Source: Hybos culiciformis
Lineage: Eukaryota; Arthropoda; Insecta; Diptera; Hybotidae
Direction: 5' to 3'
Assembly: GCA_964007475.1 (NCBI GenBank)
Contig: OZ023273.1
Span: 119,335,812-119,399,811, forward strand
DNA length: 64,000 nt
Shown here: piece by piece, positions 47,301 through 60,337 of the stretch
Layout: each line of letters starts with the position of its first letter
How positions within the stretch are numbered: position 1 is the first letter of the stretch
The notes under the pieces: model-generated
Seen by the model: only the letters and a program-made list of their open reading frames with translations
Database searches by the model: none
Told to the model about the DNA's origin: nothing
Translations under genes and position numbers: made by a program

Positions 47301-50283
47301 ATAGCAATCTTTAAAGCTTCATGAACTTACTTCAATAATATAACACTTTTTCATTATAAAAACGTATGTATAATGTATGCTGCCGTTAATATAAATTATG
47401 TAAATACGAATTACATAAAACATATTGTTTGTTTTTTCATTAACAAAACTTTGTATTGTATTGTATTATAATTTTTCGTTATTATGTATCGTTTCTAAGG
47501 AATAATTATGTATATACTTTTTGAACAATTTATCATATTATAATATATGAACTAAATTAAATGAAGGATAAATGTATGCACGTTATCCAAATGTTGATTA
47601 ATTAATAATTGGCTTACGTATAAATTTATACTTATTATAACATTAGCGAGATTTTTTTTTAATAAAATTGTATTGTACCCTTGTTTATAAATGACTTAGA
47701 AAGAATAATTGTAACTACATAAATATATAAGTAAATTGAATAAAAGTTGCTTTCAAAAATTAAATATCAATATTTGAGTATAAATCACATTTTCAGCAGA
47801 TTTTCTGCAGTAGGTACTTAAATCCTTATACATTTTGGTTTTTAAAATGGAAAATCTTAATGAATTTCATGATCTACAAACGTTCTTATTTCTTCTCAAT
47901 ATTGAATAAAGCAAAATATGCAAGTTAAAATAATGTTGTTTCAAGAAAAATAATTGGTTTAAAGAAAACATTTCTTTCTGCTGGAATAACTTGATAAACT
48001 GAATCTAATTTTATTTTTTATGTACCAGCAGTCCGTTTTGATGTAGTAGAATAATAATTATTCTTCAACAGGTTCGATCGTTCGTTTGATTATAATCTGC
48101 AGCTTGAATATTCATCAATAGTAAACGAATTTCTTTCTAATACTTGTATTTTGACAGAAAGTAACAAACATTAAAGTCAAAATATGTTTCACGACCACAG
48201 TAAGAACAGCATAAAGTATGTACGTATATATTTATTTAGATTTTCTTATTTTCTTTTATTAAATAAATACCTAATATAATTATTCATTATATTAATTTGG
48301 AATAAGCTATATATATAGATGCTCTACAGACAAAATACATAATATTTGATTATTATGTTATTATTTATGCAAAAATAAACTTTTCTGAAAATATCCTTTT
48401 TGTAGAATTTTATTATTTAGTTGAAAATTAATTCTTTTCTTTTTCTGCGACAGTCTGTCGTCAATTTTATTTATTTCCTTAAACTCGAAATAAACAAACA
48501 TTCAGTCCCCTTGGGATTGCTTTTATATTATTTTTTTCTTTTTATATATTTTTTTTTTACTTACTTTTTGTTATGAAAATTATTATTAATATAGGTTTAT
48601 TTTTATTCTTTAATTTTAAAAGGATAAAATATTGACAAGATACTGACATTCAAGGATAATATTATAAACAAAAAGTCTCTCTTCTTATACTTTGTCATGT
48701 ACTCGTATACATGAAAGTTCGTTATATACATATATGTACATGAAAATTACATAGCATAGAAGGTGTAATGTTTTCTATATCCACATAAATATAATGTTTA
48801 TATATTAAGTAGAATGATATGACGTATTTTGATGGGATCAAAAAGCAATTTAAAAAGTTAATGTTGTTAGCAACATTTTTACGCTGTATAAATAAAGAGA
48901 AAACTTTAAATATTGACTTCTCAATTATAATAATAATTTGATAAATTATAATTTTTCCACAACATGGATGCACTTGTGAACAATCAATCACTGAAGATTT
49001 TTTGTGACCTTAAAAAAATTTGAATAAAAATGAAAATCATTTATCAGTGTATTTTTGTCAAACTATGCAGCATACTTAAAAGTCTTCTGTCTAATGATTA
49101 TGAAATATTTATGAAGGATTCAAATTAGTATAAAATTTAAACTGAAAATCAATCATTGATTGGAAAGAGAAATCTAAGTCAAAAAGATAAAAAGTTACTA
49201 TTAAGTTTAAGTCGCCACCGATTCACACATAAGTTCCGGTCCGATGTTTATGTTTAATTTCATGTATTCGTACAGCTAAAAAATAATTTAGAATTTTAAC
49301 ATAATAATATAAAATATTAAAGGATAAAAATAATTGGACATTTAAATGGATTTTCAAGTTTTTGCGGCTACATATTCTTTACTGTAGATAAAAAATAATT
49401 TAATATCCATAAAAATCCAGAAAATGTATGTAATATTATTTTTAAAATGTGTTATTAATTCCGTGGAAACAATAAAATTAGTAAAAACTTGTTTGAATAT
49501 TGGTGTTATATGATGAATATGTTTGAGTACATCATTATATCTAGCACGAATGTTGTGTTCACTCATTCGGCATTCATATTTCGCTATATGATTATTTATT
49601 TCAATAAAGTAAGTAAATAAAATCAAAATTTTTTTCTGGAAATGGAGGCTTTAATTTGAAAATATAACCTGGACAAACGGTAAAAAATGCTTGAAAGTAT
49701 ACACAGTCCATTAAAGTTGAATTTAACATAGAAAAAAAATATTTTTACATATTAAATCAACAATTTATCTGTATGCAGAGAAGTTGCATCGAATAGCGTT
49801 TTATGTTTTGTTCTATTAAAATATTTTTAATGTAAGTGTACAATACATGCATATAATATTATATATCTTCGACCTGAATATACTTTTAATAACTACTCTG
49901 TTTATTTTTCAATGTTTTACGTAAAAACTTTATACTTTTCTATTTTTTATAACGAAGCAGAAAATAAATTTTGTATTATATAGTGTTTTATAATTTTATA
50001 TATTTAAAATGTGAAATAAAAAGATTTTTTCAATAATGAACTAATTAAATTAATGATATAAAGTTGTTATGCTCTGGAATTTGGTTTGAGGAGTCGACAA
50101 TATTAAAAAAAAGATTAAGACATTTTGCACGAAACTGACAATGGGTCTTATACGGTCTCGTAAAGGTAAAACAGTTAACTCTATTTCCAAGCTATATTAT
50201 GATAGCATAGAACACAAAAATACTGAATTCGTATTTTGATGTTAATATGTTGTTTTATTGAAATACGAACATAACGTACTGAC
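41327..50283. other. AT-rich region, possibly the intron between exons A and B
   Basis: About 9 kb, AT-rich. It includes a small hairpin at about 42918-42947 (arms TTTTTCGTATAC), and GC-richer patches near 45127-45200 and 46990-47105 that could not be assigned. A minus-strand frame near 48722-48991 starts after a TCTTCAG acceptor-like site but has no donor. Confidence 0.4.
46990..47105. other. GC-richer island of unknown nature
   Basis: About 115 bp with clearly more G+C than the surroundings. It has open frames on both strands (plus: SGIYACLKPCPTLVTLMVYI; minus: PPPMYTIKVTKVGHGFKQAY) that are mirror readings of one another, so at most one is real. No convincing acceptor is seen; a weak donor (GGAG|GTAGTG) exists on the plus strand. 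It could be an exon, an RNA or a conserved non-coding site. Confidence 0.3.
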
Positions 50284-50559
50284 CTTGTTAGAGTTTCCAT
50301 TGAATTTCAATAATTTTTTGCACGATTTTCCTCTACTTTCAAAATAAATTTCTTGCGGTGTTCTATTCAATTTTTTCCCAACAGCTCCACAGCATCCTGG
50401 TTTAATTGTGGCTGGCGATGATGGTATTTTATCAATAAAATTTCCCAAATTTTCATCACAAACACGTGCAGATTTTTGTTGATTCGATCTTCTATCAATA
50501 TTTCTAGATAATTCTGACGTTGCATTTATTATTTTAGTTAAATTCACATCCATTTCCAT
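50284..50559 (-). CDS. Putative first exon, unknown protein (exon A)
   Basis: A 92-codon frame starts at ATG (50557-50559) and ends at a GTCAGT donor after a phase-0 AAG codon. Composition is balanced: polar N-terminus, then PSSPATIKPGCCGAVGKKL and IYFESRGKSCKKLLKF. No signal peptide or membrane segment is seen, so if the gene encodes a secreted protein this is not the true N-terminus. It is linked with exon B by strand, phase and similar Cys-containing character only. No family is recognised. Confidence 0.42.
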
Positions 50560-53500
50560 ATTAATAAGGTTGATATTATATATTCTATTTGAAATCCGAA
50601 TGGATAATAGTTAGATGTACATAACATAATTTTGTGTCTGCACAGAAATATTTTATATTATAGAATAGCTTAGTATTTTTCGTTTACAAAATAGATCCAA
50701 AATAGGTCGATAATACATTTTTTTAACTTCACTGCCACCTGATGAACACATTATTTTTTTTATTTCGAAAAAATTTACATTTTTTTAACACACAAAAAAT
50801 AAAGATGACCTTTTTGTATCTTTTTATGTATCCTCTTCTTTTATTTTTTTTATTTACAAGGATGGATTCAGAAAGACAAAGTTTTTGCTTTTTTTTTTTT
50901 ATTTAATTTTTCAACTTTTGATTGTTGTTTCGAAGTTTGGAACGTTTTTTTTTTTTGATACTCTAAATTTATTTCATATAATTAACCTATTCATTTATTT
51001 GATAATTTATTGAATTTTTTTTCCGTATTTAATTTGAAATATTTTGATTTTAATTATTTGGAATTTATTTATTTAGAATTCTAATTTACATTTTCTTCTT
51101 TATCTGCTGCCGATATCACTAAAAGTTATATAAAATTTCTTTTTGAAGTCTTCTGTAAGAGAAGATCACTAGCAATAATTAACACAAGTGGAATATTTGA
51201 AAAAAAAAAACCTACAAATTCTGTGTCAATAAATAAAACAAGAAATTTATAATTCAATAATATTATATTTGTTGAGATACATATAGTAATTTTTTAAATT
51301 AACACATTTTCATCTTATTTCTATCAAAATAGATATGTGAAAAACTTTGTAATATAACTACTTGAAGAATTACAGATTTGAATTACAGTTTTGGCAGATA
51401 GATTGAAAAAAGATTTAAACCCCTCACATATACTCTATTGATATAGTTTTCTTCTCGATATACCAGAACCAGATGTTCGATTGAAAAAACTAAAACTAAA
51501 AGTTTATTTAGAATTTTAGTATTTTATTTATATCGTAAAACTTACGGCTTTTATCTTTTATCTTATATCTTATATCTTATATCTGATGTCTTACATCTTA
51601 GATCCTATATCTTGTATATTATATCTTATATCCTATATCTTATATCCTATATATTTTATCTTATATCTTTTATCTTGTATCTTTTATCTTGTATCTTGTA
51701 TCTTATATCTTATATCTTACAAAAATGAAAATAACAAAAAAAAAACAATTTTAGGCTTTCCAAAAAACAGGAAAATTTTTAAATTTAAAGTTTAGGTATA
51801 TAATTGAGAAAATAATTTTCTGTTAAATATAGAAACTGAAAGTAGTAGGTGGTACTCCATTTTTTGCAGACGTCATTTCTTTATACCCTCTAACTCCCTA
51901 TTCTCCACTCACCCACTCGATTTACGAAAAAAAAAAATTATTATATAAAAGAATATCCCTATGGCATTGTTATTTCCAATAACAATTTCATTTATTAATT
52001 TGTTATCTATTTATTATAATTTTCTTCTTCTTTTGGTGTTGTGTTTTCATTGAACTTTTTTTTTCGTGTTTTTTGTGCACAGATTCTTATCAGGTAGATT
52101 TTTTTTTTTATTTACTTGCCTAGCTATTTACCTTTCATCTGCCATTCTTGTATATTTACATTTTACACACTAATACTTATATATGAACTGAACATTTTTG
52201 TGTTTTTTCTTTTTTGTTATTTTTTATTTTATATATTATACATTATTTGTAAATTTTATTTTATTTATTTTCTGGTGCTATGAAAAATATATAAATTGTT
52301 TACTATTTATTTACACTTAATCCTGGAAAAAATTCCTAGAAAGTTTAACCCAAAATATCTCATTCGACTATGTACCTAAGTTTTTTATTTTTTATTTTTT
52401 TTTTAAATTAAAAAACAAGCGAACAATCGAATAGCTTGTTCATTTAATAAATATATCGGTTTTTTTTTATTTTTTTTAAATTGAGGTAAACAAATTTTTA
52501 TAAAAAACTTTTCTTTTTTTATTTAAGATAATTTTTTATTTGTCGTCCGAACCGAAAAAAAATTTGTTCTAAATTGGAAAAAATTTTATGAGTAACTGAA
52601 ATTGTTAAAAGTAATAATATGTGAAAATCTCTCTGTATAGCAAAAAAATTGTTTCATTTTAATTGAATGTCTGTGGAGTAAAATGTATCTAAAAAAAAAA
52701 AGAAGAAAATAAAAAAATTAAGAATATAAGATTTTCAACCCCTCTGAATGAAAACTTTAATGAGTACTTTATTTGTAAAACTTAAGCGCATGTCTGTATT
52801 TTTGAAAATACAGTAAAATATCGACATGAATACAATTATATATTCTTTTCCATACATCAAAAATACACTTCACGCTTTTTGGTCTAATTTTAGTTCGGAA
52901 AATCAGTTTGAAATTTTTGGGGTGCGAAATATATTTCCATAATAATTTATATAGATTTCAAAAGAATTATATATTTTTTTAATGAATTCGATATAAAAAA
53001 TTCACCCTTTATCGATTCATTTATTTCCAGTTTTTATCTAAAAAGTTCAGGATTAATTGAAATCTCATTTGTGAAGAAGTACATTTCTTCAAATGCCTGA
53101 AAACAAGACATTTTTCGAATTATTATTTTTCTCTTTAGTATAGTTATAAGTTTTTTATTTTATTCAATTTAATGTAAAGAAAAAAGTTAGAATTAAGTTC
53201 AAAGAATATACGCAATTGTGTATGTTCAGAAATTGAACTTTTCAACAAAAAGCTTTAGTGACAAATTAATCCATAAAGTACGAGCAAACAAAAATCGATT
53301 TTAAAAAAATATCCCTATACATAATAATTTTTAAAACAATTATAATAAAAATCCAATTATTTTGTATAAATAAAATTGAAATAAACATGTATAAGAAAGT
53401 AAGAGTAAAAAATAAAGACATTATTTTTATTTGAAAAAATAAACTTTTTTATTTAGTTATTTATAAGAATGTTTGTATTTATGTTGTATATATAGAATTT

Positions 53501-55571
53501 CCTGAATTAAGGGTCTTTTTATTTGTTTTGTTGATGGGACATAATAGTTAAGTTTTATTTATTTCGATACAAATTGGTTTATATGTCTCAATAGACGCAC
53601 AACATGAAATATTGGGGAGAAATAAATCCTTATTTCATTTTTTATACAAAAAAAATATATATAAAAATAAAGAAAAATATCCATAAAATTATATTAAGAC
53701 CTTCCGCTTTGTTAAAAGTAAAATATATGTTATGATGATGCATGAAAAAGATATTGTGTGCAGAGTGAATAATATACACAAAATTATAAGGAGTTATAAC
53801 AATTGTTAAACGTATAGATAATCTATATGTTTTATGTTGAAAAATGTTAATAAAACTACATGTTCGAAAAGTACACCTCTGTGCTTATTGGACGAGTTTA
53901 AGTATATGAAAGCTATTTTTGTGAGTTTAATATTTTAAAAAATACTGTTTTTCGATATATTTTATTAAATTCTTATCATGTTGTTTAAAATATTGTGCAG
54001 TTGCAGTCGACAGATCCTAGTTGAAAAGTTTCCAAAGCGTGAACAATTTTATGCTTTTTAGAAACACCAAAAAAAGATTAAAATTAGAAAAAAAATTTAT
54101 ATTTTAACATGTCAATTAAAAATCACATCCGGTTGAAAGATCAAATATCACGTCGACGAACAACAAATAATTATTTACCTTATGTGTATAATATATTCAT
54201 GTAGACTTAATGTATAAATTTTCTTTAATATTTACCAAAATAAAAAATCAGATTGATTCGCTACATAAATTTCATCATATTTCGAAAAACGCCAGTCTTT
54301 AGAAAAGGATAATAATTTTATTATATTTTATTTTTTGTGGTAAATAAGAAAGGATATTATTTGGGATATATGTACCTATTTATTGTATATAAATGGTTGA
54401 TTCTTTTAATATTGAAAAATTCTATGATATAGGAATTTAGAAAACATAATATTTATTTTTATAGATTTAAGGCTTTAAATTTTATTATAATAAAATGTAT
54501 AGTTAATTGAAACGGATTGTATAATGGGAAACCTAAGATTACGTTGTACTGTCATTCTATAAATATAAGAGTTCCCAAATCATTATTATTAAGAATAAAA
54601 ACCGAAATTAAATTTTTGTAATATTATATATAAAAAAATGAGTTGTAATAGAATCCTAATAGAATGAACTCGAAGTATCGTTATTGCTTTGAATTAAACT
54701 GCAACTTTCAAAGAATAGAATATTCGAGACAAATATTAAGAATTCTCAGATAATCGGGTGGTAGAATTTAATTTAAGAAAACGACAGAATTTTAATTTTT
54801 ATTCAATTTGCTTTTTTTTAAATATTTTCTGTTCAAAAATAAAAAGATATTCAAATGAAAATATAGAGAGTGGGTAAAATAATCTGGATGCATTTTTTTA
54901 TTATTTTTTTTAAATTTTTAATCAATGAATGCACCTTATATAATGCACATAAGTTATATTTTTTAGAGAGATACATATTAACTTCTAAGCTGTCTTTTTG
55001 CTTCAGGTTTATTTTATTTATTTTTCACGAAAGTTTTCTATTTAGAGCATTCTGGAGACATTTATTAGTTATGTTATACTATGTACATATTTACAAAAAT
55101 TTAATATTATTACTATTATATATTTAGTTAATTTAAAGTCGATTTACTTACACATAATTATATATTTTATCTATATTGTATATAACATACAAAATAACAT
55201 AAATATGTTGAAATTGATGACCTTTCGATTTTAAATTCAACGTAAATTTTATGTAAGTTAAGAAAATTCTACTTAAAAGAAAAAAACCATAAAATTCTAG
55301 CGAATTTTCATATTTTTGTGGGATTTCTTATATATATTTTTTTTTGTTTTTTATTATTTGATTATAAAAAAAAAACATTATTTATATACATTCAACGCTG
55401 ACTCAAGTTTCTACTAAATTACTAAATGTCTAGAAAGTCATGAACCTAAACCTATGATGAAATTTGTCGCTAAAAATTTAAACGATTTCGTTTTAAAGAC
55501 AACACGGTCCCGGATTCAATTCAAATAAGCAAGCTAGTGTAAATTACTAGCCTGCAATGAGTTTATGATAC
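50560..55571. other. AT-rich DNA with a heptamer minisatellite
   Basis: Apart from the repeat at 51549-51720 and many homopolymer tracts, I see nothing that supports a gene. Confidence 0.5.
51549..51720. repeat. 7-bp minisatellite, unit TTATATC
   Basis: About 24 tandem heptamers of TTATATC with variants TTTTATC, TTGTATC, CTATATC and TGATGTC. The Tyr/Leu/Ile-rich frame over it is an artefact. Confidence 0.9.
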
Positions 55572-55579
55572 ATTAAGCT

Positions 55580-56294
55580 CAGTGGTGGGATTCAGCCGGT
55601 TCGCACCTGTTCGCGCGAACCGTTTCCTAAAATATTTAAGATTCGCGCGAACCGTTTCCTAAAATTTGTCAGTTCGCGAAACTCGCCTGAAAAAGTTTTG
55701 AAATAATTATCACTGTTTTAACAGTCCCTCCGTGGCAATTTCTCAACTACTCAAAGAATATACAATTTAAATTTGCATTGAAATTTGTATTAAAAATTAA
55801 ATTTCAATAATATAAAAAAACCTGATGTTTGTCTTTCGGTCTGTGTGTTATCTAAAAATTTAAAAACTACTTTCACACGATGAGTAACTCGACAGGTGAT
55901 GCGCGTACAATTTACTTAATTTATAAGAGAAATACTGGAAAATTTGACAAGCGTTTTACTTATTTATCTGGAAAATCTCCTTTTTCTTTAACTATGTTAT
56001 GTGAATACTGTGAGTAAAGAACTGAATAAGAGTAAAAATATGCTTTTACAAAGTAATAAACGTGTAACAAGCAAGCCTGTTTTGAAATTATAACATTTGA
56101 AAAAATCAATCTAAAAATTTATGATTTTTTATGAAGTAGAAAGTATATATATGTATGTTCTGGAAAGATATTTAGAATCTAAATAAAAAAATTAAAACAA
56201 CTTTTTAGAGCATTTAAAACTATAAAAAAAATTGTATAATTTTTTTTTTTACGCGATGCGAACCGGTTGTTAAATGTTTTGAATCCCACCACTG
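55580..56294. mobile_element. hAT MITE with CAGTGGTGGGATTCA ends (715 bp)
   Basis: CAGTGGTGGGATTCA at 55580-55594 is perfectly inverted at 56280-56294. Just inside both ends lies a CCGGTTCGC block. The left end has two copies of TTCGCGCGAACCGTTTCCTAA. Flanks ATTAAGCT (55572-55579) and ATTAGCT (56295-56301) read as an 8-bp duplication with one A lost, as in the hAT superfamily. A 45-codon frame at 55880-56017 (starting MSNSTGDAR) may be a transposase relic or chance. It is non-autonomous. TIRs of this type are widespread in animal hAT elements. Confidence 0.8.
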
Positions 56295-59151
56295 ATTAGC
56301 TTCATAAAATGTCGAACCGAAGCGACAACACATTATGCCACCACACTATTATGGCAGTATTAAGTTCGAGATTTACAATTTTAAGTCTTTTTAATATATC
56401 AACTTAATAATTTTAATAGGATTCACAATTGTGCATAAGCTAGAACTATAAGTAAATGGTATCTTAATCTTCACAGCACACGTTTCGGAATATTAAATTT
56501 ATAAAATAAAGTAAAGTATTACATTTATTAGACTTTTAATATCTAAATTAGATAATAATATCTAATTTTTTTTATGCAATATTCTTTTAGTAGCTATGAA
56601 GTAAAAAAAAAATTATTAATATATTTATTCCAAAAAATCATCCCAAAAAGAATGCGGTACTAAGTTCAAATATAATAAATTTGTAATAAAAACATGATTC
56701 TTAGGCTAGACAGACCATTAAATCATCTATGCTTTAATTAGTAAATATTTGTAATAAATTTTTCTTATAATTAAAATTAAACATAAGAAATATATGAAAA
56801 GAAAAAAAATTTTTTTTATGTAATATATGTACCTACTAACTTGTATGTTATAAAATTGAAGAATTCAGGAAGAAAATTTTACACATCCTCAATAAGATAA
56901 AAATATGTTTTTAACAACCTGGTTATATGAAATTATAAATTCACTCAATTTGTAACAACTAACAACTCAGCATTTAAAATTTATTTTTTGAATGAACTTG
57001 AACATACCTCTAGTATTATAGAGAAGCGACTACATAAATTGTTCATAAATCGAGTTGAGTTTTAGTAAGTAAAGGAGGTTGAATTTTTGATATGAGTATT
57101 CAGAGCATTCCAAATTATGTATTAAAATTAGAGTGAAATAAATAAGTAGAATAAAAATATGAATTAACACAGCTTTTAGTTTTAGTTCCTCTTTGGCAGA
57201 AACGGGAATAGAACTAATCCGTAAATGACAGAGAATATCAAAATTGTGCTCCTTTATCAGTGAATATGATATACTTTTATTTAGGCGAGTATGACTGTTC
57301 ACTATATTCAACTAAGTTATTATTTATAATAATGTTCGAGCTACCAAAGTCATTTACACCAGCGACAATAAACTCTAAAAGTTTAAAATTAAAAACAACA
57401 TCATACATGTAGTATGAAGCATGTGTTTTAGTTTTTCCATTAGGTATGCTAAAAATTAAATTTCATGAATTTATAGAAATATTTCAAATGAACAATAATT
57501 TTTTTTTTTTGATAGTAAGGTACGAAAACAACATTTTACTATATGTAACTAGTAACAAATTTAGAAATTTCTCCGAATAAGAGTTAATTGCACCGCTCCG
57601 TAGTGCTTGGAATTCCTAGAAATTTAACAAAGTATGTATTTGAAGTTCAATAATAATTTCTATTAAAAATTATTTTTTTTATATTAATTAAATATAATTA
57701 ATGGAAAAATTCAAATATTTTTATTACCTGGCTTTCTATTTGTTACCTTGAACCTTAGCAAAATATTTTGCGCATATTTTGATTGTGTCGATAATGTTTG
57801 CGCATTTTGAAATATGATATTCTTTGTTTTTTGGTTAGTAACTTATTCATAAGACATTGACATTATGATTAGTGCCGCAGCGCCAATTATTTTACTCAAA
57901 TATTGATCTCATTAGATACACAATGAATAAAAAAAAGTTTCACAAAACATTATCAAATAAAGAGTTTGAATGAATGAACGAACTTTTATGTACACATGTA
58001 AATTTTATTATAGTAGAAGTAGATAAATAGAATATTACATAGTATAATTTTTATTAAATTAATGAAAGTAATTAATTTATTTCTAAAATATGACTGTTGA
58101 TAAAAACTGTTCTCAAAATTATCATACCACCTGTAAAATTAAATTTTTATATACCTAATAAAATTTGAATAATATCTAAATTCAGATATCAATATTTCAG
58201 ATATCAATATTGTTTTGGTTAAAAAAATTAATATATGTATTGTTAAAAAAATTTGTAGATATGTATGTACTGCATGCACATACATAATATGTATAATTAT
58301 TACTTTATAATACTATATGCTTATTATAATAACCAATATAAATATTTTTGATGAATAAATTATTTAATTATAATTTTTAAGCCACCCAGAAACTGGTCAA
58401 AACAGTTTTCTTCAATAATTTTACAGCGCATTCATCTCGAAAAATCAATGCGTTTTTATTATTAAATCATTATTATTAAAATACCGTGTGGTTTTAAATA
58501 TTATTACCAATAATATAACATAATCAGATGCCCATAAAATGTCGGGGAAAAAAAAATCTACTTCTGCATTAACAATCATCAGCACAAAAATAAAAATTAT
58601 GTCGAAATTGATATAACAAGGAATACATAAATAAAAAAATACGTTATTTCTACAACTTGTAAGCATTTCATAAAATAAAAAAAAATGTGTCCTGTAAAAA
58701 AAAAAAACATTATGTATTACACAACATAGTTTATGCAATTTAATAAAAAAAAGAAATTGATAATTAGAAAAAATTATGATGATAAGCATAGAATAAATAC
58801 TGATCTTAAATGATATTTGAAAAGAGCCGAGCAACAGAATTTATTGGAAATTTTTCTCAAAAGATGTCATAATGTCTCTAATAAATTCTTATTATAGTGA
58901 AAGGTTCCTTTTAATAAGATCAAATGCATTATAAGAAAGAAGTAGTTAGAATTACTACTAAAACTGCTATAGAAGTATTAGAAAATAACATAATTATAAT
59001 TAATTGAAATCATAATAAATTAATATAAGTTTTATTAAAAAAAGTTATAGGAGACTAAATATTTTTAAATCCAAATATTTATCTTATATTAATTGTGATT
59101 TCATATGTCCAAGGTGCATATGATCTGATCGATTGATTTATGTTATTCAAT

Positions 59152-59183
<32 letters not shown>

Positions 59184-60137
59184 AGAAAAGAAACTTAAAA
59201 TTTGATGGCCAAAAATATTGATAATTTAGTGTTTTCGGCTTTTGCTTCCTGGCGCTTACTGCTGTGCATACCAGACACAAGATTATTTTTTACGGTACTG
59301 ATTCAGCTTTTGTTATAAAAAACTAAATCACTAAAATAAAAATAAAAGGCCAAGAAAAGCATAAAATTATGTTTGCGAGACTTATGTTGTATACAAAAAT
59401 ATAAACAAAATTTCTTTAAAAAAAAAAAAAAAAACCAGAATAAAAGAAAAGTATTTTTTAATGAACCCGTCAACATCTTTGGTCGCGATCATCAATCGAT
59501 TTTTTTGTAATCATATTTGTCTTTATGTTTCAAAATCGGAACAATTTTTCTATTTTTTTTTTTTTTTGTTTTGTATTAATAACAAATCCCAAATCAATTA
59601 ATTATTCCACGTGTTGTTTAGCCCGTTAGAAATTTATGTATTTTTTATGCCTGAACATTAGTAGACATTATTCAATTTATTTATGTTAGCATAAGTAGTA
59701 TTTAGACAAAATCTCAGTATATAAGATACCACAAATATATTACATACAAAAAGATGTGCAAAAAAGATGATTTGACTTTTACGCAGAAGTTTTAAGGTTG
59801 CGAAGACGTAGAAATTAGAATCTTGTTTAGAATATGTTATAAATTCGTTGATTCACATTCCGGTTTTTTAGGTTTCGAGATTCTGGACTTTGAGATATCG
59901 TATGCATCTATAATCTGTAACATTACATAATTATTTTAAAAAAGACAAAAAGAGAAATTTATGTAATTTTTTTACTATAATAAAATGTAGTATCTTCTTG
60001 TACATTTATTTACTTCAATCATTACTTATGTTTTTTTTATCAAAATTGATTGTATCAAAGCTAATAAAGTATGAATTAACAATTGTGCTCATAGCATTCA
60101 TTATATAAAATCTGTACTTATAATATAAGTATATACC
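56295..60137. other. AT-rich DNA, no gene seen
   Basis: AT-rich sequence with an A run of about 27 near 59154-59180. Frames at 57030-57311 and 58445-58834 (minus) are not supported as genes. Confidence 0.5.
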
Positions 60138-60337
60138 NNNNNNNNNNNNNNNNNNNNNNNNNNNNNNNNNNNNNNNNNNNNNNNNNNNNNNNNNNNNNNN
60201 NNNNNNNNNNNNNNNNNNNNNNNNNNNNNNNNNNNNNNNNNNNNNNNNNNNNNNNNNNNNNNNNNNNNNNNNNNNNNNNNNNNNNNNNNNNNNNNNNNNN
60301 NNNNNNNNNNNNNNNNNNNNNNNNNNNNNNNNNNNNN
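60138..60337. other. Assembly gap (200 N)
   Basis: Exactly 200 N, a placeholder length. Frames drawn across it have no meaning. Confidence 0.95.

Noticed and set aside
51586..51795. Tyr/Leu/Ile-rich frame
   Set aside because: It is a product of the TTATATC heptamer minisatellite.
55490..55530. B-box-like GGTCCCGGATTCAATTC near the hAT MITE
   Set aside because: No A box at the proper distance and no clover-leaf can be drawn, so neither a tRNA gene nor a SINE is supported.
58445..58834. Possible decayed terminal lipase exon (DILWASDYVILL resembles the D-x-L-W-A-x-D end of acid lipases)
   Set aside because: The catalytic F-N-H is absent (Phe/Pro there), and no upstream lipase exons were found. 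The similarity covers about 12 residues and may be chance.
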